Origin: Burkholderia cepacia
GTDB lineage: Bacteria; Pseudomonadota; Gammaproteobacteria; Burkholderiales; Burkholderiaceae
Length of the DNA: 64,000 bases
Assembly: GCF_001718835.1 (NCBI RefSeq)
Contig: NZ_CP013443.1
Span: forward strand, 2,914,001 to 2,978,000
Direction: 5' to 3'
How positions within the stretch are numbered: position 1 is the first letter of the stretch; each line of letters begins with the position of its first letter. Below the pieces are notes generated by a model that ran no database searches, was not told the DNA's origin, and was given only the letters and a program-made list of their open reading frames with translations. The position numbers were made by a program, and so were the translations under genes. Of this stretch, positions 1 through 8,903 are shown piece after piece.

Positions 1-1012
1 GCGTGCCGGGCTTCGCGTTGACGATCGACACCGGGCCCGTCACCGCGAACCCGTTTGCGGGCGCCGAGCCGGCCGGCGCGGTCACGGGTGCGAGTTCCGC
101 GCGCACCGCGAGATCGGCGGCCGGCGCGCCGGGCGCGAGCGCCTGCGGGTTCACGTGATCGAACGCCAGCGACGCGCGCGTGAGCGGCACCGCGCCGAAC
201 GGCGCGGCCTCGACGTGCGCGCGCCCGTTCAGCTTCATCCCGCTCGCGTCGACTTCGGCGACGAGCGCCTCGAGCGAGCCCGACACGCGGGCGCGCGCAT
301 CGACCGGCTCGTCGGACAGCTTGCCCGCGTAAGTGGCCTCCCCCGTCAGCGCGAACGGCTTCACGCCGTCGAGTTTCGCGCGCGCGGTCAGCGCACCGTA
401 CGGCGTATCGACGCCGTCGAGCACGAGTTCATGGTGACGGCCGTCGCTGCGGCCGTTCAGCGCGAGATGGTCGAGCTGCGTCGTCGAGCCGCCGTCGTGG
501 ATGGCCAGGCGATCGACGCGCAGGTCGCCGATCCGCAACTGCAGCGGCAGGCTCAGGTCCTGCGGCGTCGTACTCGGTGTCGACGGCCCCGGCGCGATCC
601 GTACGTCGATCGTGCCTGCGCGGAGGTAGTCGACCGTCAAGCGCAGCGGCGCGCGGGTCAACGCCCAGCGGCCGTCGAGACGGTCGATCCGCACCTCCGT
701 GCCCGTGCCGTCCGGGCTCGTCCACGCGAACGACTTCACGCGCACGCCGGTCGCGAGCGAGCCGCCGTCGAGCGTGCCCGCGAGCCGCGTGCCGAGCACG
801 CGCTCCGCCGCCTGCCACGCGAGCCGCGTGCCGTGCTCGGTCGTCGCCGCGGCCAGCACGAGCCCGACGGCCAGCACGACGAGCAGCACGACGCCGGCCA
901 GCGTCCACGCGACGCCGCGCACGAGCCGCGACCGACGCGGCGCGTCCTCGGGCGCTCGCTCGGGCGAGTCCGGATCGTGGGGCGGCGGCGTGTCGTGGGC
1001 GTCCTTCGTCAT
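1..1012 (-). CDS. tamB: TamB, translocation and assembly module inner-membrane subunit (N-terminal part, cut by window edge)
   Basis: The frame is open from an ATG at 1012 to the left edge, so only about the first 337 residues are present. The start is a short Asp/Pro-rich cytoplasmic tail, then one hydrophobic segment at about residues 35-55 (a Leu/Val/Ala run) and a beta-rich AsmA/TamB-like region. The family spans the periplasm and works with TamA in outer-membrane protein or lipid transport. It lies 28 bp after tamA on the same strand, the usual tamA-tamB order. The assignment rests on the anchor-plus-beta pattern and the neighbour; the diagnostic C-terminal DUF490 region is outside the window. 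Confidence 0.85.
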   Translation of the reverse strand, partial: MTKDAHDTPPPHDPDSPERAPEDAPRRSRLVRGVAWTLAGVVLLVVLAVGLVLAAATTEHGTRLAWQAAERVLGTRLAGTLDGGSLATGVRVKSFAWTSPDGTGTEVRIDRLDGRWALTRAPLRLTVDYLRAGTIDVRIAPGPSTPSTTPQDLSLPLQLRIGDLRVDRLAIHDGGSTTQLDHLALNGRSDGRHHELVLDGVDTPYGALTARAKLDGVKPFALTGEATYAGKLSDEPVDARARVSGSLEALVAEVDASGMKLNGRAHVEAAPFGAVPLTRASLAFDHVNPQALAPGAPAADLAVRAELAPVTAPAGSAPANGFAVTGPVSIVNAKPGT

Positions 1013-1040
1013 GCGGTGCGTGATGGATGAATCGGTTGGG

Positions 1041-2849
1041 TCAGAAAGCGATGCCGAGCGTCAGGTACGGGCGCACGCTATGGTTGCGCAGCCCGTACGC
1101 GACGTCGACGTTGATCGGGCCGACGGGGCTGCGCCAGCGCGCGCCGACGCCGACACCCGGGTAGAACACGCGTTCGCCCCACGCATCGGTGGCCGTGCCG
1201 ATGTCGAAGAACGTCGCGGCGCCCCAGTCGCGGTTGAACCAGTGCTGGTACTCGGCGGTGCCCGTCATCAGGTACTTGGTCGGCAGGACCGAGCCGTCGA
1301 CGCTGTTGCCGATGCTCTGGTAGCCGTAGCCGCGCACCGAGTTCGAGCCGCCCGCGCGGAACAGCAGCGACGCCGGCACGCCGGTCGAGCTGCCGCCCGT
1401 GAACACGCCGCCGAGCTCCGCGCGGAACACGAACAGGTCGCGCTTGCCGACCGGCAGGTACTGCTGGCCGCGCGCGTAGCCGCGGATGAAGGTCTGGTCG
1501 GTCAGCACGCCCTTGACCGCGAAGCCGGCCTCGGCGTGGATCAGGTTGCCCGAACGCGGGAACAGCGGATCGTCGACGTTGCGGCGCGTCCATGCCCATT
1601 GCGGCACGAGCGCGCGGCTCGTGGTCGGCCCCGCGCCGTTCTGGTCGAGCCGGTCCTGGTAGTACATCAGCGAATACGAATAGTCGATGAACTGGCCCGT
1701 GCGCGTGCGCTGCACGCCGACCCGCGCGCTGTAGATGCGCGTATCCGACACGTTGGTGTTCGTGTACGACGCGAGCACGCTGTTGGTCCACCCCTTCTCG
1801 CCCGGCGGCATCGACAGCTGGACCTGCCCGTATTGCTGGATCTGGTCGAGCCGGCCCGACACGGTCAGCGGCCACGCGGCGCCGAACGTGTCGAGATACG
1901 TGTAGGAGCCCTGCACATGCGGCCCGGTGTCGGTCGCAAAGCCGACGCCGCCGCGGATGTTGTTGTACGGAAACTCGCTGACCTTCACGTGCACGGGCGT
2001 GCGCTCGGGCTTCGCCGTATCGTCGCCGACGTCGATCGCGACGCTCGCGTAGTACGGCGTGTTCTGCAACTGCCGCTGCAATTCGGTGATCCGCTGCACG
2101 TCGTAGATCTCGCCTTCCGACAGCGGATTGACGTTCGTGACGATCTTCTCCGGATAGCGCCGCACACCGTCGACGTCGACCTTGCCGATCGTAAACGTCG
2201 GGCCGCTGTCGAACGTGACCGCGAGCGTCGCCCGCTGCGTGCGCGGGTCGATGCGCGCCTCCGACGACGCGATCTTCGCGCCGAGATAACGACGCGACTG
2301 CAGTTGCCTGAGCGCCGCGCCCTTCGCGCCGTCCCAGTCGGACTGCGTGAACGGATCGCCCGGCTTCAGCGAAAACGCGAAACGGGTCGCGGCTTCCTGC
2401 TTCGGGTCCTCGGTGCCGACGGGCCCCTTGAAGATCAGGTCGACGCTCGACACGACGGTCTGCTTGCCCGGATCGACCGCGATGCGCACGTCGCGCTTGC
2501 CGTCGCGCGTGCGCACGTCGGTGCGCACGACCGGCGAGAAATACCCGGCCGTCGCGGTCAGGTCGCGCACCTGCTGCGGGGTGGCCGTCACGAGGAAGTC
2601 GAACTGGTCGTCGCTGATGTCGTCGCGCTTCGCGAAGCGCGCGATGTCGAGGTGCGTCTTGAGCAGCTTGCGAACCGAGCGCGGCGCGTCGATGTCGACG
2701 TCGTACTTCGCCCAGGCGGGCAGTGCGGCGAGCGCGGCCAGGCAGCCGGCGAGGATGCGCGCGGCACGGGCCGCGCCGGCGTCGCCGCGTCGGGCGCCCC
2801 GCGCGGCGTCATGCGCCGTGTTTCGTTGCTGGTGTGCCTGCCCCGCCAA
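1041..2849 (-). CDS. tamA: TamA, Omp85-family outer-membrane protein
   Basis: About 602 residues in the BamA/TamA family: a signal peptide ending near Ala-Trp-Ala, POTRA-type repeats (for example the stretch around ITELQRQLQNTPYYASVAI) and a C-terminal 16-strand surface-antigen barrel. The barrel carries the GGSNSVRGYGYQS motif and ends in a terminal Phe after LTLGIA. It inserts or exports outer-membrane proteins together with TamB, which follows 28 bp downstream. No ATG lies at a sensible place. I chose a TTG at 2849 because it has a GAGG Shine-Dalgarno six bases upstream and gives a plausible basic-then-hydrophobic signal sequence. The open frame runs further upstream but would overlap the next gene antisense. 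Confidence 0.9.
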   Translation of the reverse strand: MAGQAHQQRNTAHDAARGARRGDAGAARAARILAGCLAALAALPAWAKYDVDIDAPRSVRKLLKTHLDIARFAKRDDISDDQFDFLVTATPQQVRDLTATAGYFSPVVRTDVRTRDGKRDVRIAVDPGKQTVVSSVDLIFKGPVGTEDPKQEAATRFAFSLKPGDPFTQSDWDGAKGAALRQLQSRRYLGAKIASSEARIDPRTQRATLAVTFDSGPTFTIGKVDVDGVRRYPEKIVTNVNPLSEGEIYDVQRITELQRQLQNTPYYASVAIDVGDDTAKPERTPVHVKVSEFPYNNIRGGVGFATDTGPHVQGSYTYLDTFGAAWPLTVSGRLDQIQQYGQVQLSMPPGEKGWTNSVLASYTNTNVSDTRIYSARVGVQRTRTGQFIDYSYSLMYYQDRLDQNGAGPTTSRALVPQWAWTRRNVDDPLFPRSGNLIHAEAGFAVKGVLTDQTFIRGYARGQQYLPVGKRDLFVFRAELGGVFTGGSSTGVPASLLFRAGGSNSVRGYGYQSIGNSVDGSVLPTKYLMTGTAEYQHWFNRDWGAATFFDIGTATDAWGERVFYPGVGVGARWRSPVGPINVDVAYGLRNHSVRPYLTLGIAF

Positions 2850-3068
2850 ATATGACCTCGCCCTCAATGATGTGAATTGTTCGAAAACCCGTATTTGACC
2901 ACACGGACGTCGCCGCCCCCGCCCGCGCGCCGCTTTGATGCTTGCGCGCAACGGCGCGATGCCCGCGCGTTCGACGCGCGATTGCCGCCGGCCGTTCCCG
3001 CGATGCGGTAAAATCCCGCCATCGTGAATCCGGCGCATCGTGCGCCGCCCGAAACGGAAGACCCAGCC

Positions 3069-3257
3069 ATGCCGTACCAGTCCGATGTCACGCAGTTCCT
3101 GAACCAGCTCAAGCAACAGAAGCCGACGCTCGAGGAAGAGCAGCGCAAGGGCCGTTCCCTGCTGTGGGACAAGCAGCCGATCGACCTCGAAGAGCGCGCC
3201 GAGCAGCAGGAATCGCGCGTGAAGCAAACGTCGTACGTCTACTACCAGAACTTCTGA
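3069..3257 (+). CDS. DUF3460 family protein
   Basis: A 62-residue, highly charged, soluble protein with no signal peptide or membrane segment. It begins with MPYQSDVTQFLNQLK and ends near YVYYQNF, the pattern of the short DUF3460 proteins found in Burkholderiales. A GTG start 45 bp further upstream is possible, but the ATG at 3069 gives the family length. It sits four bases before scpA and is almost certainly co-transcribed with it. No function is established; a structural or regulatory role linked to ScpA would be inference from position only. Confidence 0.8.
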   Translation: MPYQSDVTQFLNQLKQQKPTLEEEQRKGRSLLWDKQPIDLEERAEQQESRVKQTSYVYYQNF

Positions 3258-3261
3258 CGAC

Positions 3262-4134
3262 GTGAGCGCCGCCGACGAGGCCAGCGCCGCCCGGCAGGAC
3301 GACGCGATCGCCGCGCCCGCGGGCGCCGATTCGACGCCCGACACGGTCGACGGTGTCGCGGCATTCGCTCGCCTGTACGGCGAGCCGCTGTTCAAGCTGC
3401 CGCAGGATCTCTACATCCCGCCCGATGCGCTCGAGGTGTTCCTCGAGACCTTCGAAGGCCCGCTCGACCTGCTGCTCTACCTGATCCGCAAGCAGAACTT
3501 CAACGTGCTCGACATCCCGATGGCGCAGGTCACCGCGCAATACCTGGGCTACGTCGACCAGATCCGCACGTCGAACCTCGAACTCGCGGCCGAGTACCTG
3601 CTGATGGCCGCGATGCTGATCGAGATCAAGTCGCGGATGCTGCTGCCGGTCAAGAAGGCCGACACCGGCGAGGAAGCCGAGGATCCGCGCGCCGAACTCG
3701 TGCGCCGCCTGCTCGAATACGAGCAGATGAAGCTGGCCGCGCAGCGGCTCGACCAGTTGCCGCAGCTCGGCCGCGACTTCCTGCGTGCCGAGGTCTACAT
3801 CGAGCAGAGCGTCACGCCGCGCTTCCCCGACGTGAATTCGGACGACCTGCGCGCCGCGTGGGCCGACGTGCTCAAGCGCGCGAAGCTCGTCCAGCACCAC
3901 AAGATCTCCCGCGAGGAGCTGTCGGTGCGGGAGCACATGAGCCTGATCCTGCGCCGGCTGCAGAACGCGCGCTTCATGGAATTCGCCGAGCTGTTCGACA
4001 CGTCGCGCGGCGTGCCGGTCGTCGTCGTGAATTTCATCGCGATGCTCGAACTCGCGCGCGAATCGCTCCTCGAGATCACGCAGGCCGAGCCTTTCGCGCC
4101 GATCTACGTGCGCCTCGCTTACCTGCCCGCCTGA
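3262..4134 (+). CDS. scpA: Segregation and condensation protein A
   Basis: 290 residues starting at GTG. ScpA is the kleisin subunit that bridges the SMC dimer and ScpB for chromosome compaction and segregation. The family signature FEGPLDLLLYLI is at about residues 64-75, followed by the helical N-terminal SMC-binding region and a C-terminal winged-helix region ending in APIYVRLAYLPA. An N-terminal extension of some 40 residues precedes the conserved start, as in other Burkholderia copies. scpB is not in the window; only the DUF3460 gene and panC flank it. Confidence 0.95.
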   Translation: MSAADEASAARQDDAIAAPAGADSTPDTVDGVAAFARLYGEPLFKLPQDLYIPPDALEVFLETFEGPLDLLLYLIRKQNFNVLDIPMAQVTAQYLGYVDQIRTSNLELAAEYLLMAAMLIEIKSRMLLPVKKADTGEEAEDPRAELVRRLLEYEQMKLAAQRLDQLPQLGRDFLRAEVYIEQSVTPRFPDVNSDDLRAAWADVLKRAKLVQHHKISREELSVREHMSLILRRLQNARFMEFAELFDTSRGVPVVVVNFIAMLELARESLLEITQAEPFAPIYVRLAYLPA

Positions 4135-4368
4135 ACCGCACCGCCGGGCGGCGCGCCGGACCCGGCCCGCCCGCGCGGCCGCATTCCTGATAAAAGTGAA
4201 CGATCGTCCTTTTTTCGATGCGTTTGGCGGCCAAATCCTCTACAATCCGCCGACGCCCGATGCGCCGCCCGCGCGCGGATGCCGCGGATACTACTTTTTG
4301 CCGCTTCGACCCCGACGCCGCTGCTGCGGCGCCAACGCGCGCATGCGCGAGGAAACCGCTACCCGATC

Positions 4369-5208
4369 ATGAAAGTCATCAGCTCGATCCAGGAACTGCG
4401 CGACCAGTTGCGTGGACAGAACCGCACGGCGTTCGTGCCGACGATGGGCAACCTGCACGAAGGGCACCTGTCGCTGATGCGCCTCGCGCGCCAGCACGGC
4501 GACCCGGTCGTGGCGAGCATCTTCGTCAACCGGCTGCAATTCGGCCCGAACGAGGATTTCGACAAGTACCCGCGCACGCTCCAGGACGATATCGAGAAGC
4601 TGCAGCAGGAAAACGTCTACGTGCTGTTCGCGCCGACCGAGCGCGACATGTACCCGGAACCGCAGGAATACCGCGTGCTGCCGCCGGACGACCTCGGCGG
4701 GATTCTCGAGGGTGAGTTCCGGCCCGGCTTCTTCGCCGGCGTGTGCACGGTCGTCACGAAGCTGATGTCCTGCGTGCAGCCGCGCGTCGCCGTGTTCGGC
4801 AAGAAGGATTACCAGCAGTTGATGATCGTGCGCCGGATGTGCCAGCAGCTCGCGCTGCCGGTCGAGATCGTCGCGGCCGAAACCGTGCGCGACGCGGACG
4901 GCCTCGCGCTGTCGTCGCGCAACCGCTACCTGACGACCGACGAGCGCAAGGAAGCGCCCGAACTCGCGAAAACGCTGCAGCGCGTGCGCGACAGCGTGCT
5001 CGGCGGCGAACGCGACCTCGGCAGGCTCGAGCAGCACGCGCGCACGCACCTGGCCGAGCGCGGCTGGGCGCCCGACTACATCGCGATCCGCCGACGCGCG
5101 AACCTGATCGCGCCGAGCGCCGCCGAACTCGAAGCCGGCGAACCGCTCGTCGTGCTCGCGGCCGCGAAGCTCGGCGCGACGCGCCTGATCGACAACCTGG
5201 AAATCTGA
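4369..5208 (+). CDS. panC: Pantothenate synthetase
   Basis: 279 residues. PanC joins pantoate and beta-alanine using ATP, the last step of pantothenate (vitamin B5) synthesis in the cytoplasm. Visible motifs are PTMGNLHEGH with the HEGH nucleotide-binding box at residues 30-33, the FGKKDYQQ block at 143-150 and LSSRN at 181-185, all expected for the class. The ATG at 4369 matches the family N-terminus (MKVI then SIQEL); in-frame codons upstream are not conserved-looking. A TACAAT sequence at 4241-4246 is a possible -10 element. panD follows 43 bp downstream, so beta-alanine supply and use are coupled. Confidence 0.97.
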   Translation: MKVISSIQELRDQLRGQNRTAFVPTMGNLHEGHLSLMRLARQHGDPVVASIFVNRLQFGPNEDFDKYPRTLQDDIEKLQQENVYVLFAPTERDMYPEPQEYRVLPPDDLGGILEGEFRPGFFAGVCTVVTKLMSCVQPRVAVFGKKDYQQLMIVRRMCQQLALPVEIVAAETVRDADGLALSSRNRYLTTDERKEAPELAKTLQRVRDSVLGGERDLGRLEQHARTHLAERGWAPDYIAIRRRANLIAPSAAELEAGEPLVVLAAAKLGATRLIDNLEI

Positions 5209-5251
5209 CGGCCGCCCGCCCGCGCCTATCACGACGCATCACGGAGACACC

Positions 5252-5638
5252 ATGCAGCGCCACATGCTCAAATCGAAGATCCACCGCGCGGCCGTCACGC
5301 ACTGCGAGCTGCACTACGAAGGCTCGTGCGCGATCGACGAAGACCTGCTCGAAGCGGCGGGTATCATCGAAAACGAACGGATCGACATCTGGAACATCAA
5401 CAACGGCGAGCGCTTCTCGACGTACGCGATCAAGGGCGAGCGCGGCAGCGGAATGATCTCGCTGAACGGCTCGGCCGCGCGCCGCGCGCAGCTCGGGGAC
5501 CTCGTGATCATCGCGGCATTCGCGATGGTCGACGAAGCCGAGATTCAGGCCGGCTGGAGGCCGAAGCTCGTGTTCATCGACGACGGCAACAAGATCAAGG
5601 GTCACCGCGATCACGTGCCGACGCAGAACTGGACCTGA
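5252..5638 (+). CDS. panD: Aspartate 1-decarboxylase proenzyme
   Basis: 128 residues. PanD is made as an inactive chain that cleaves itself between Gly24 and Ser25 to create the pyruvoyl cofactor; the GSCAID site is present at that position. It decarboxylates aspartate to beta-alanine, the PanC substrate. Lys9, His11 and the Tyr22 region before the cleavage site are present, and the length is normal. It follows panC and ends at a strong intrinsic terminator, so panC-panD looks like a complete short operon. Confidence 0.97.
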   Translation: MQRHMLKSKIHRAAVTHCELHYEGSCAIDEDLLEAAGIIENERIDIWNINNGERFSTYAIKGERGSGMISLNGSAARRAQLGDLVIIAAFAMVDEAEIQAGWRPKLVFIDDGNKIKGHRDHVPTQNWT

Positions 5639-5674
5639 GCCGGAGCGCCGCGTCAGGCGGCGCCCAATGCAAAG

Positions 5675-5711
5675 AAGGGCCGGATTCCGTCCAGCACGGA
5701 ATCCGGCCCTT
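5675..5711. terminator. Bidirectional intrinsic terminator between panD and the parA-like gene
   Basis: A near-perfect 16-bp stem (AAGGGCCGGATTCCGT with its complement) closes a five-base loop CCAGC. It lies 37 bp after panD and 58 bp after the end of the convergent parA-like gene. The flanking A and T runs are short, so terminator strength in each direction is uncertain. Confidence 0.75.
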
Positions 5712-5768
5712 GTCACGTGCGCGCGGCGCGCCGGCGGTTGCCGCCGGCGGCCGATCCGCGCCGCACCA

Positions 5769-6410
5769 TCATGCGCCCTTCGACGCCTTGCGCTCCGCCC
5801 ATTCGACGATCGGCCGCCACTGTTCGAGATCCTTCTCGACCCGGCTCTTCGCGACGTCCCACAGCGTGAGGCCGTGCGCGGCGATCTGCACGTAGTTCTG
5901 CGTGTCGCGCACATAGCCGAGCACCGGCAGGCCGAGCCCTTCGACGAACCGGTGCAGCTGGTCCGACGAGCGCGTGCGCGCATCGACCCGCATCCCGACG
6001 ATCCCGACCTCGACGCTGCCCTTGCGCACGGCCTTTTCGTTCGCGAGCCGTTCGAGAAAGTGCTGGGTCGCGAGGATGTCGAACATCGACGGCTGCAGCG
6101 GCACGATCACCTTGTCGGCCAGTTGCAGCGCGACATTGAGCCGGTTGCCGTGCAGCCCGGCCGGTGTATCGATCACCGCATATTCGAGGCCGCGCGGCGG
6201 CTTCGTCGGCGCGTCCGGATCGAGTTCCCATGCCTCGATTGCCGGCAGTCCGGCCGGCCGCAGGTCGAGCCACGCATGCGCGGACTGCTGCCGGTCCAGG
6301 TCGGCAAGCGCGACCCACGCGCCCTGCGCCGCGAAATAGCCGGCAAGATTGGTGGACAGCGTGCTCTTCCCCACGCCGCCCTTCGGATTCGCCACCACGA
6401 TCACCGTCAT
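5769..6410 (-). CDS. ParA/MinD-like ATPase (orphan ParA)
   Basis: 213 residues with the deviant Walker A motif KGGVGKST at residues 10-17, a LADLDRQQSAHAW switch region and an IDTPAGL Walker B-like segment. These define the ParA/Soj/MinD family of ATPases that position cargo such as DNA or protein complexes. No parB, parS-like repeat or minC/minE is nearby, so it is an orphan type. It is shorter than chromosomal ParA (about 260 residues) and lacks its N-terminal DNA-binding helix. Its neighbours (panD convergent, DoxX upstream on the same strand) do not reveal a cargo. Confidence 0.85.
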   Translation of the reverse strand: MTVIVVANPKGGVGKSTLSTNLAGYFAAQGAWVALADLDRQQSAHAWLDLRPAGLPAIEAWELDPDAPTKPPRGLEYAVIDTPAGLHGNRLNVALQLADKVIVPLQPSMFDILATQHFLERLANEKAVRKGSVEVGIVGMRVDARTRSSDQLHRFVEGLGLPVLGYVRDTQNYVQIAAHGLTLWDVAKSRVEKDLEQWRPIVEWAERKASKGA

Positions 6411-6546
6411 GAATTCCCCCGAAAAAGCCGCGCGGCGCCCGCCGCAGGGCAGGCGCCGCTCGATTGCGGATACAGGGAGCGATGATATCGGCAAACGGGG
6501 TGTCACCGGAACCGGCGGCATCGATGCCGCCCGGCGCCGGACCGGG

Positions 6547-6963
6547 TCACGCCGCGCGCTGCGCCGCGGCCCGCGGCGCGCCGAGCGCGAATGCGCCGCC
6601 GCCCAGCAGCGCCTGCACGGCGAGCGTGACGGCCCAGAACGCCGGGTATTCCCAGCCGCCGTTCGGCGACGCGAAGCTCCAGCCGTTCGGCAGATGCGCG
6701 GCGAGCGCGCCGAGCATGAACGGCAGCAGCACCAGCGCGGCGACGCGCACGCGGAAGCCCGCGAGCAGCGCCAGGCCGCCGGCCAGTTCGACCGCCGTCG
6801 TGACGTAAGCAAGCCACGCGGGCAGGCCGATCGACGCGAAGAACTGCGCGGTGCCGGGCAGCGTGAAGACGAACACCTTCTGCGCGACGTGCGCGAGGTA
6901 CAGCACGCCGAGCGCGACGCGCAGCAGGGTCGCGGCGAAATCGTTGAGGCGATTGGGGTTCAT
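6547..6963 (-). CDS. DoxX family membrane protein
   Basis: 138 residues with about four hydrophobic segments (around residues 10-30, 45-70, 72-95 and 108-130) and the DoxX-family start RVALGVLYLAHVAQKVF. DoxX proteins are small inner-membrane proteins often linked to quinone or thiol redox chemistry, but their biochemical role is poorly defined. The ATG at 6963 gives the normal family length; an upstream extension would only add unrelated basic residues. The parA-like gene follows 136 bp downstream on the same strand, but a shared transcript is not clear. Confidence 0.88.
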   Translation of the reverse strand: MNPNRLNDFAATLLRVALGVLYLAHVAQKVFVFTLPGTAQFFASIGLPAWLAYVTTAVELAGGLALLAGFRVRVAALVLLPFMLGALAAHLPNGWSFASPNGGWEYPAFWAVTLAVQALLGGGAFALGAPRAAAQRAA

Positions 6964-7069
6964 GTCGGGGTTCCTTCGTGAGTGGATTGGAATGAACCGC
7001 ACTCTATTTGAACCTTTTCCGCCAATAAACACGCAACACCGCTTAAATTATCTCTCCACGAGAACGAAT

Positions 7070-7102
7070 CAAAATAAAAAGGGACATGAGCCATCATGCC
7101 CC
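7070..7102 (-). terminator. Intrinsic terminator of the Gly/Ser-rich peptide gene
   Basis: On the minus strand GGGGCATGA and TCATGTCCC form a 9-bp stem with a TGGC loop, followed by TTTTTATTTTG. It starts 11 bp past the stop codon of the small peptide gene, which supports that gene being transcribed as its own unit. Confidence 0.75.
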
Positions 7103-7112
7103 GATTCGTGCG

Positions 7113-7253
7113 TCAGTAGCCGCCGCCCTTGCCCTGCGATCCGCTGTAGCCGGACGAGCTGCCGCCGCCCGATCCGTAATCGCAGGCCTGCGCCCACGTC
7201 GGGACCGTCAGCAACGCCAGCAGCAATACGGCCCACCACCATCGAGCCTTCAT
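7113..7253 (-). CDS. Small secreted Gly/Ser-rich peptide, function unknown
   Basis: 46 residues from an ATG at 7253. Residues 1-22 form a clear signal peptide (MKARWWW, then a Val/Leu core ending in Ala-Gln-Ala), leaving a mature tail of about 24 residues, CDYGSGGGSSSGYSGSQGKGGG plus Tyr. The cysteine lies just after the likely cleavage site. The preceding residues TWAQA do not make a good lipobox, so export by signal peptidase I is more likely than lipidation. A terminator directly downstream supports it as a real gene. I do not recognise a function. Confidence 0.65.
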   Translation of the reverse strand: MKARWWWAVLLLALLTVPTWAQACDYGSGGGSSSGYSGSQGKGGGY

Positions 7254-7329
7254 CGTCGCACTCCTCCAGGCGGACATCCGCCCTCCTTTGGTTGTACGCC
7301 ACGCGACGAAAAATGCGAGGACGAATCGC

Positions 7330-8829
7330 TCAGCGGAATTCGGCGTACAGCGCCGGCAGGTCGAGATGGTCGGCGAACGAGTCGGCCAGCCGCTCGAGCG
7401 ATGCCTCGCGCAGCGCCGGATAGTCGATGCGCTCCGCGCCGTCGAGCCCGGCCCACGCGAGCAGCGCCGCGCATGCGTCGGGCGAGTCGAACAGCCCGTG
7501 CACGTAGGTCGCGAGGATCTGGCCATCGGCGGACATCGCGCCGTCCGCGTGCGCGGCGGCCGCGCCGTCGGCCGTCAGCTCGAGCGCGGGCGACGCGAGC
7601 GCGGGCCCGTGCGTATCGCCCATGTGGATCTCGTAGCCGCGTACGGCGGCCCCGCCCGGCAGCGCGAGGTGCCCGGTCACGTTCTTCAGCGTCTTGTCGC
7701 GCTGCAGCGTCGTGTCGAAATCGAGCAGCCCGAGCCCCGGCACGCTGCCGGGCGCCCCTTCGAGGCCGAGCGGATCGTCGAGCGTACGGCCGAGCATCTG
7801 CATCCCGCCGCAGATGCCGATCACCTTGCCGCCGTAGCGCAGATGGCGACGGATCAGCGTGTCCCAGCCCGCGTCGCGCAGCCAGGCGAGATCGCGCTGC
7901 ACGCTCTTCGATCCGGGCAGGATCAGCAGGTCGGCGTCCGGTACGGGGCCGCTCTTCCAGTACGTGAATTCGACCTGCGGATGCGCACGCAGCGGGTCGA
8001 AATCGGTGTGGTTGCTGATGCGCGGCAGCGCCGGCACGACGACGCGCAGCACGCGGCCGCCGGCGTGCGCGGCGTCGCTCCGCGCCTGGGCGGGCAGCAT
8101 GTCCTCGGCGTCGAGCAGCAGGCCGTGCAGGTACGGCAGCACGCCGAACACGGGCTTGCCCGTCTGCGCACGCAGCCAGTCGAGCCCCGGTTCGAGCAGC
8201 TTGAGGTCGCCGCGGAAGCGGTTGATCACGAAGCCGCGCACGCGCGCGCGCTCGCTGTCCGACAGGCACGCGAGCGTACCGACCAGGTGCGCGAACACGC
8301 CGCCGCGGTCGATGTCGGCGACGAGCACGACCGGGCAGTCGACGCGTTCGGCAAACCCCATGTTCGCGATGTCGCCTTCGCGCAGGTTGATCTCGGCCGG
8401 GCTCCCCGCACCCTCGACGATCACCGTGTCGTAGCCGGCGCGCAGGCGCGCGTACGACTCGAGCACGGCCTCGAACGCGACCGGCTTGTAGCCGTGATAC
8501 GCGCGCGCATCGAGGTTCATGCGCGCCTTGCCGTGAATGATCACCTGCGCGCCGCGGTCGCTCGTCGGCTTCAGCAGCACGGGGTTGAAATCCGTATGCG
8601 GCGCGACGCCCGCGGCCAGCGCCTGCAGCGCCTGCGCGCGGCCGATTTCGCCGCCGTCGGCCGTCACCGCGCTGTTGAGCGCCATGTTCTGCGGCTTGAA
8701 CGGCGCAACGCGCGCGCCGCCGCGGCGCGCCAGCCGGCACAGGCCCGCGACCAGCGTGCTCTTGCCCGCGTCGGACGTCGTGCCCTGGATCATCAGCGTG
8801 CCGCGCGGCCGCGGCTCGGGTGCATTCAT
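7330..8829 (-). CDS. cobQ: Cobyric acid synthase
   Basis: 499 residues. CobQ (CbiP) amidates four side chains of adenosylcobyrinic a,c-diamide using glutamine and ATP. The N-terminal half is a dethiobiotin-synthetase-like ATPase with GTTSDAGKST at 16-25. The C-terminal half is a type-1 glutamine amidotransferase with the nucleophile Cys340 in GICGGMQ and the partner His444 in TYVHGLFDSP. Start ATG at 8829 gives the normal length; it diverges from cobU with only 74 bp between them, so the two promoters must overlap. Confidence 0.97.
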   Translation of the reverse strand: MNAPEPRPRGTLMIQGTTSDAGKSTLVAGLCRLARRGGARVAPFKPQNMALNSAVTADGGEIGRAQALQALAAGVAPHTDFNPVLLKPTSDRGAQVIIHGKARMNLDARAYHGYKPVAFEAVLESYARLRAGYDTVIVEGAGSPAEINLREGDIANMGFAERVDCPVVLVADIDRGGVFAHLVGTLACLSDSERARVRGFVINRFRGDLKLLEPGLDWLRAQTGKPVFGVLPYLHGLLLDAEDMLPAQARSDAAHAGGRVLRVVVPALPRISNHTDFDPLRAHPQVEFTYWKSGPVPDADLLILPGSKSVQRDLAWLRDAGWDTLIRRHLRYGGKVIGICGGMQMLGRTLDDPLGLEGAPGSVPGLGLLDFDTTLQRDKTLKNVTGHLALPGGAAVRGYEIHMGDTHGPALASPALELTADGAAAAHADGAMSADGQILATYVHGLFDSPDACAALLAWAGLDGAERIDYPALREASLERLADSFADHLDLPALYAEFR

Positions 8830-8903
8830 CGTGTAATGGTCGTCGCGAGGCAAAGGCCGCATTATCCCCCGCGCCGGGTTGCCCGCGCCGTTACAATCAC
8901 GCG

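Noticed and set aside
8830..8903. Possible second riboswitch before cobU or cobQ
   Set aside because: The gap is only 74 bp and none of the cobalamin-riboswitch core elements are present on either strand.
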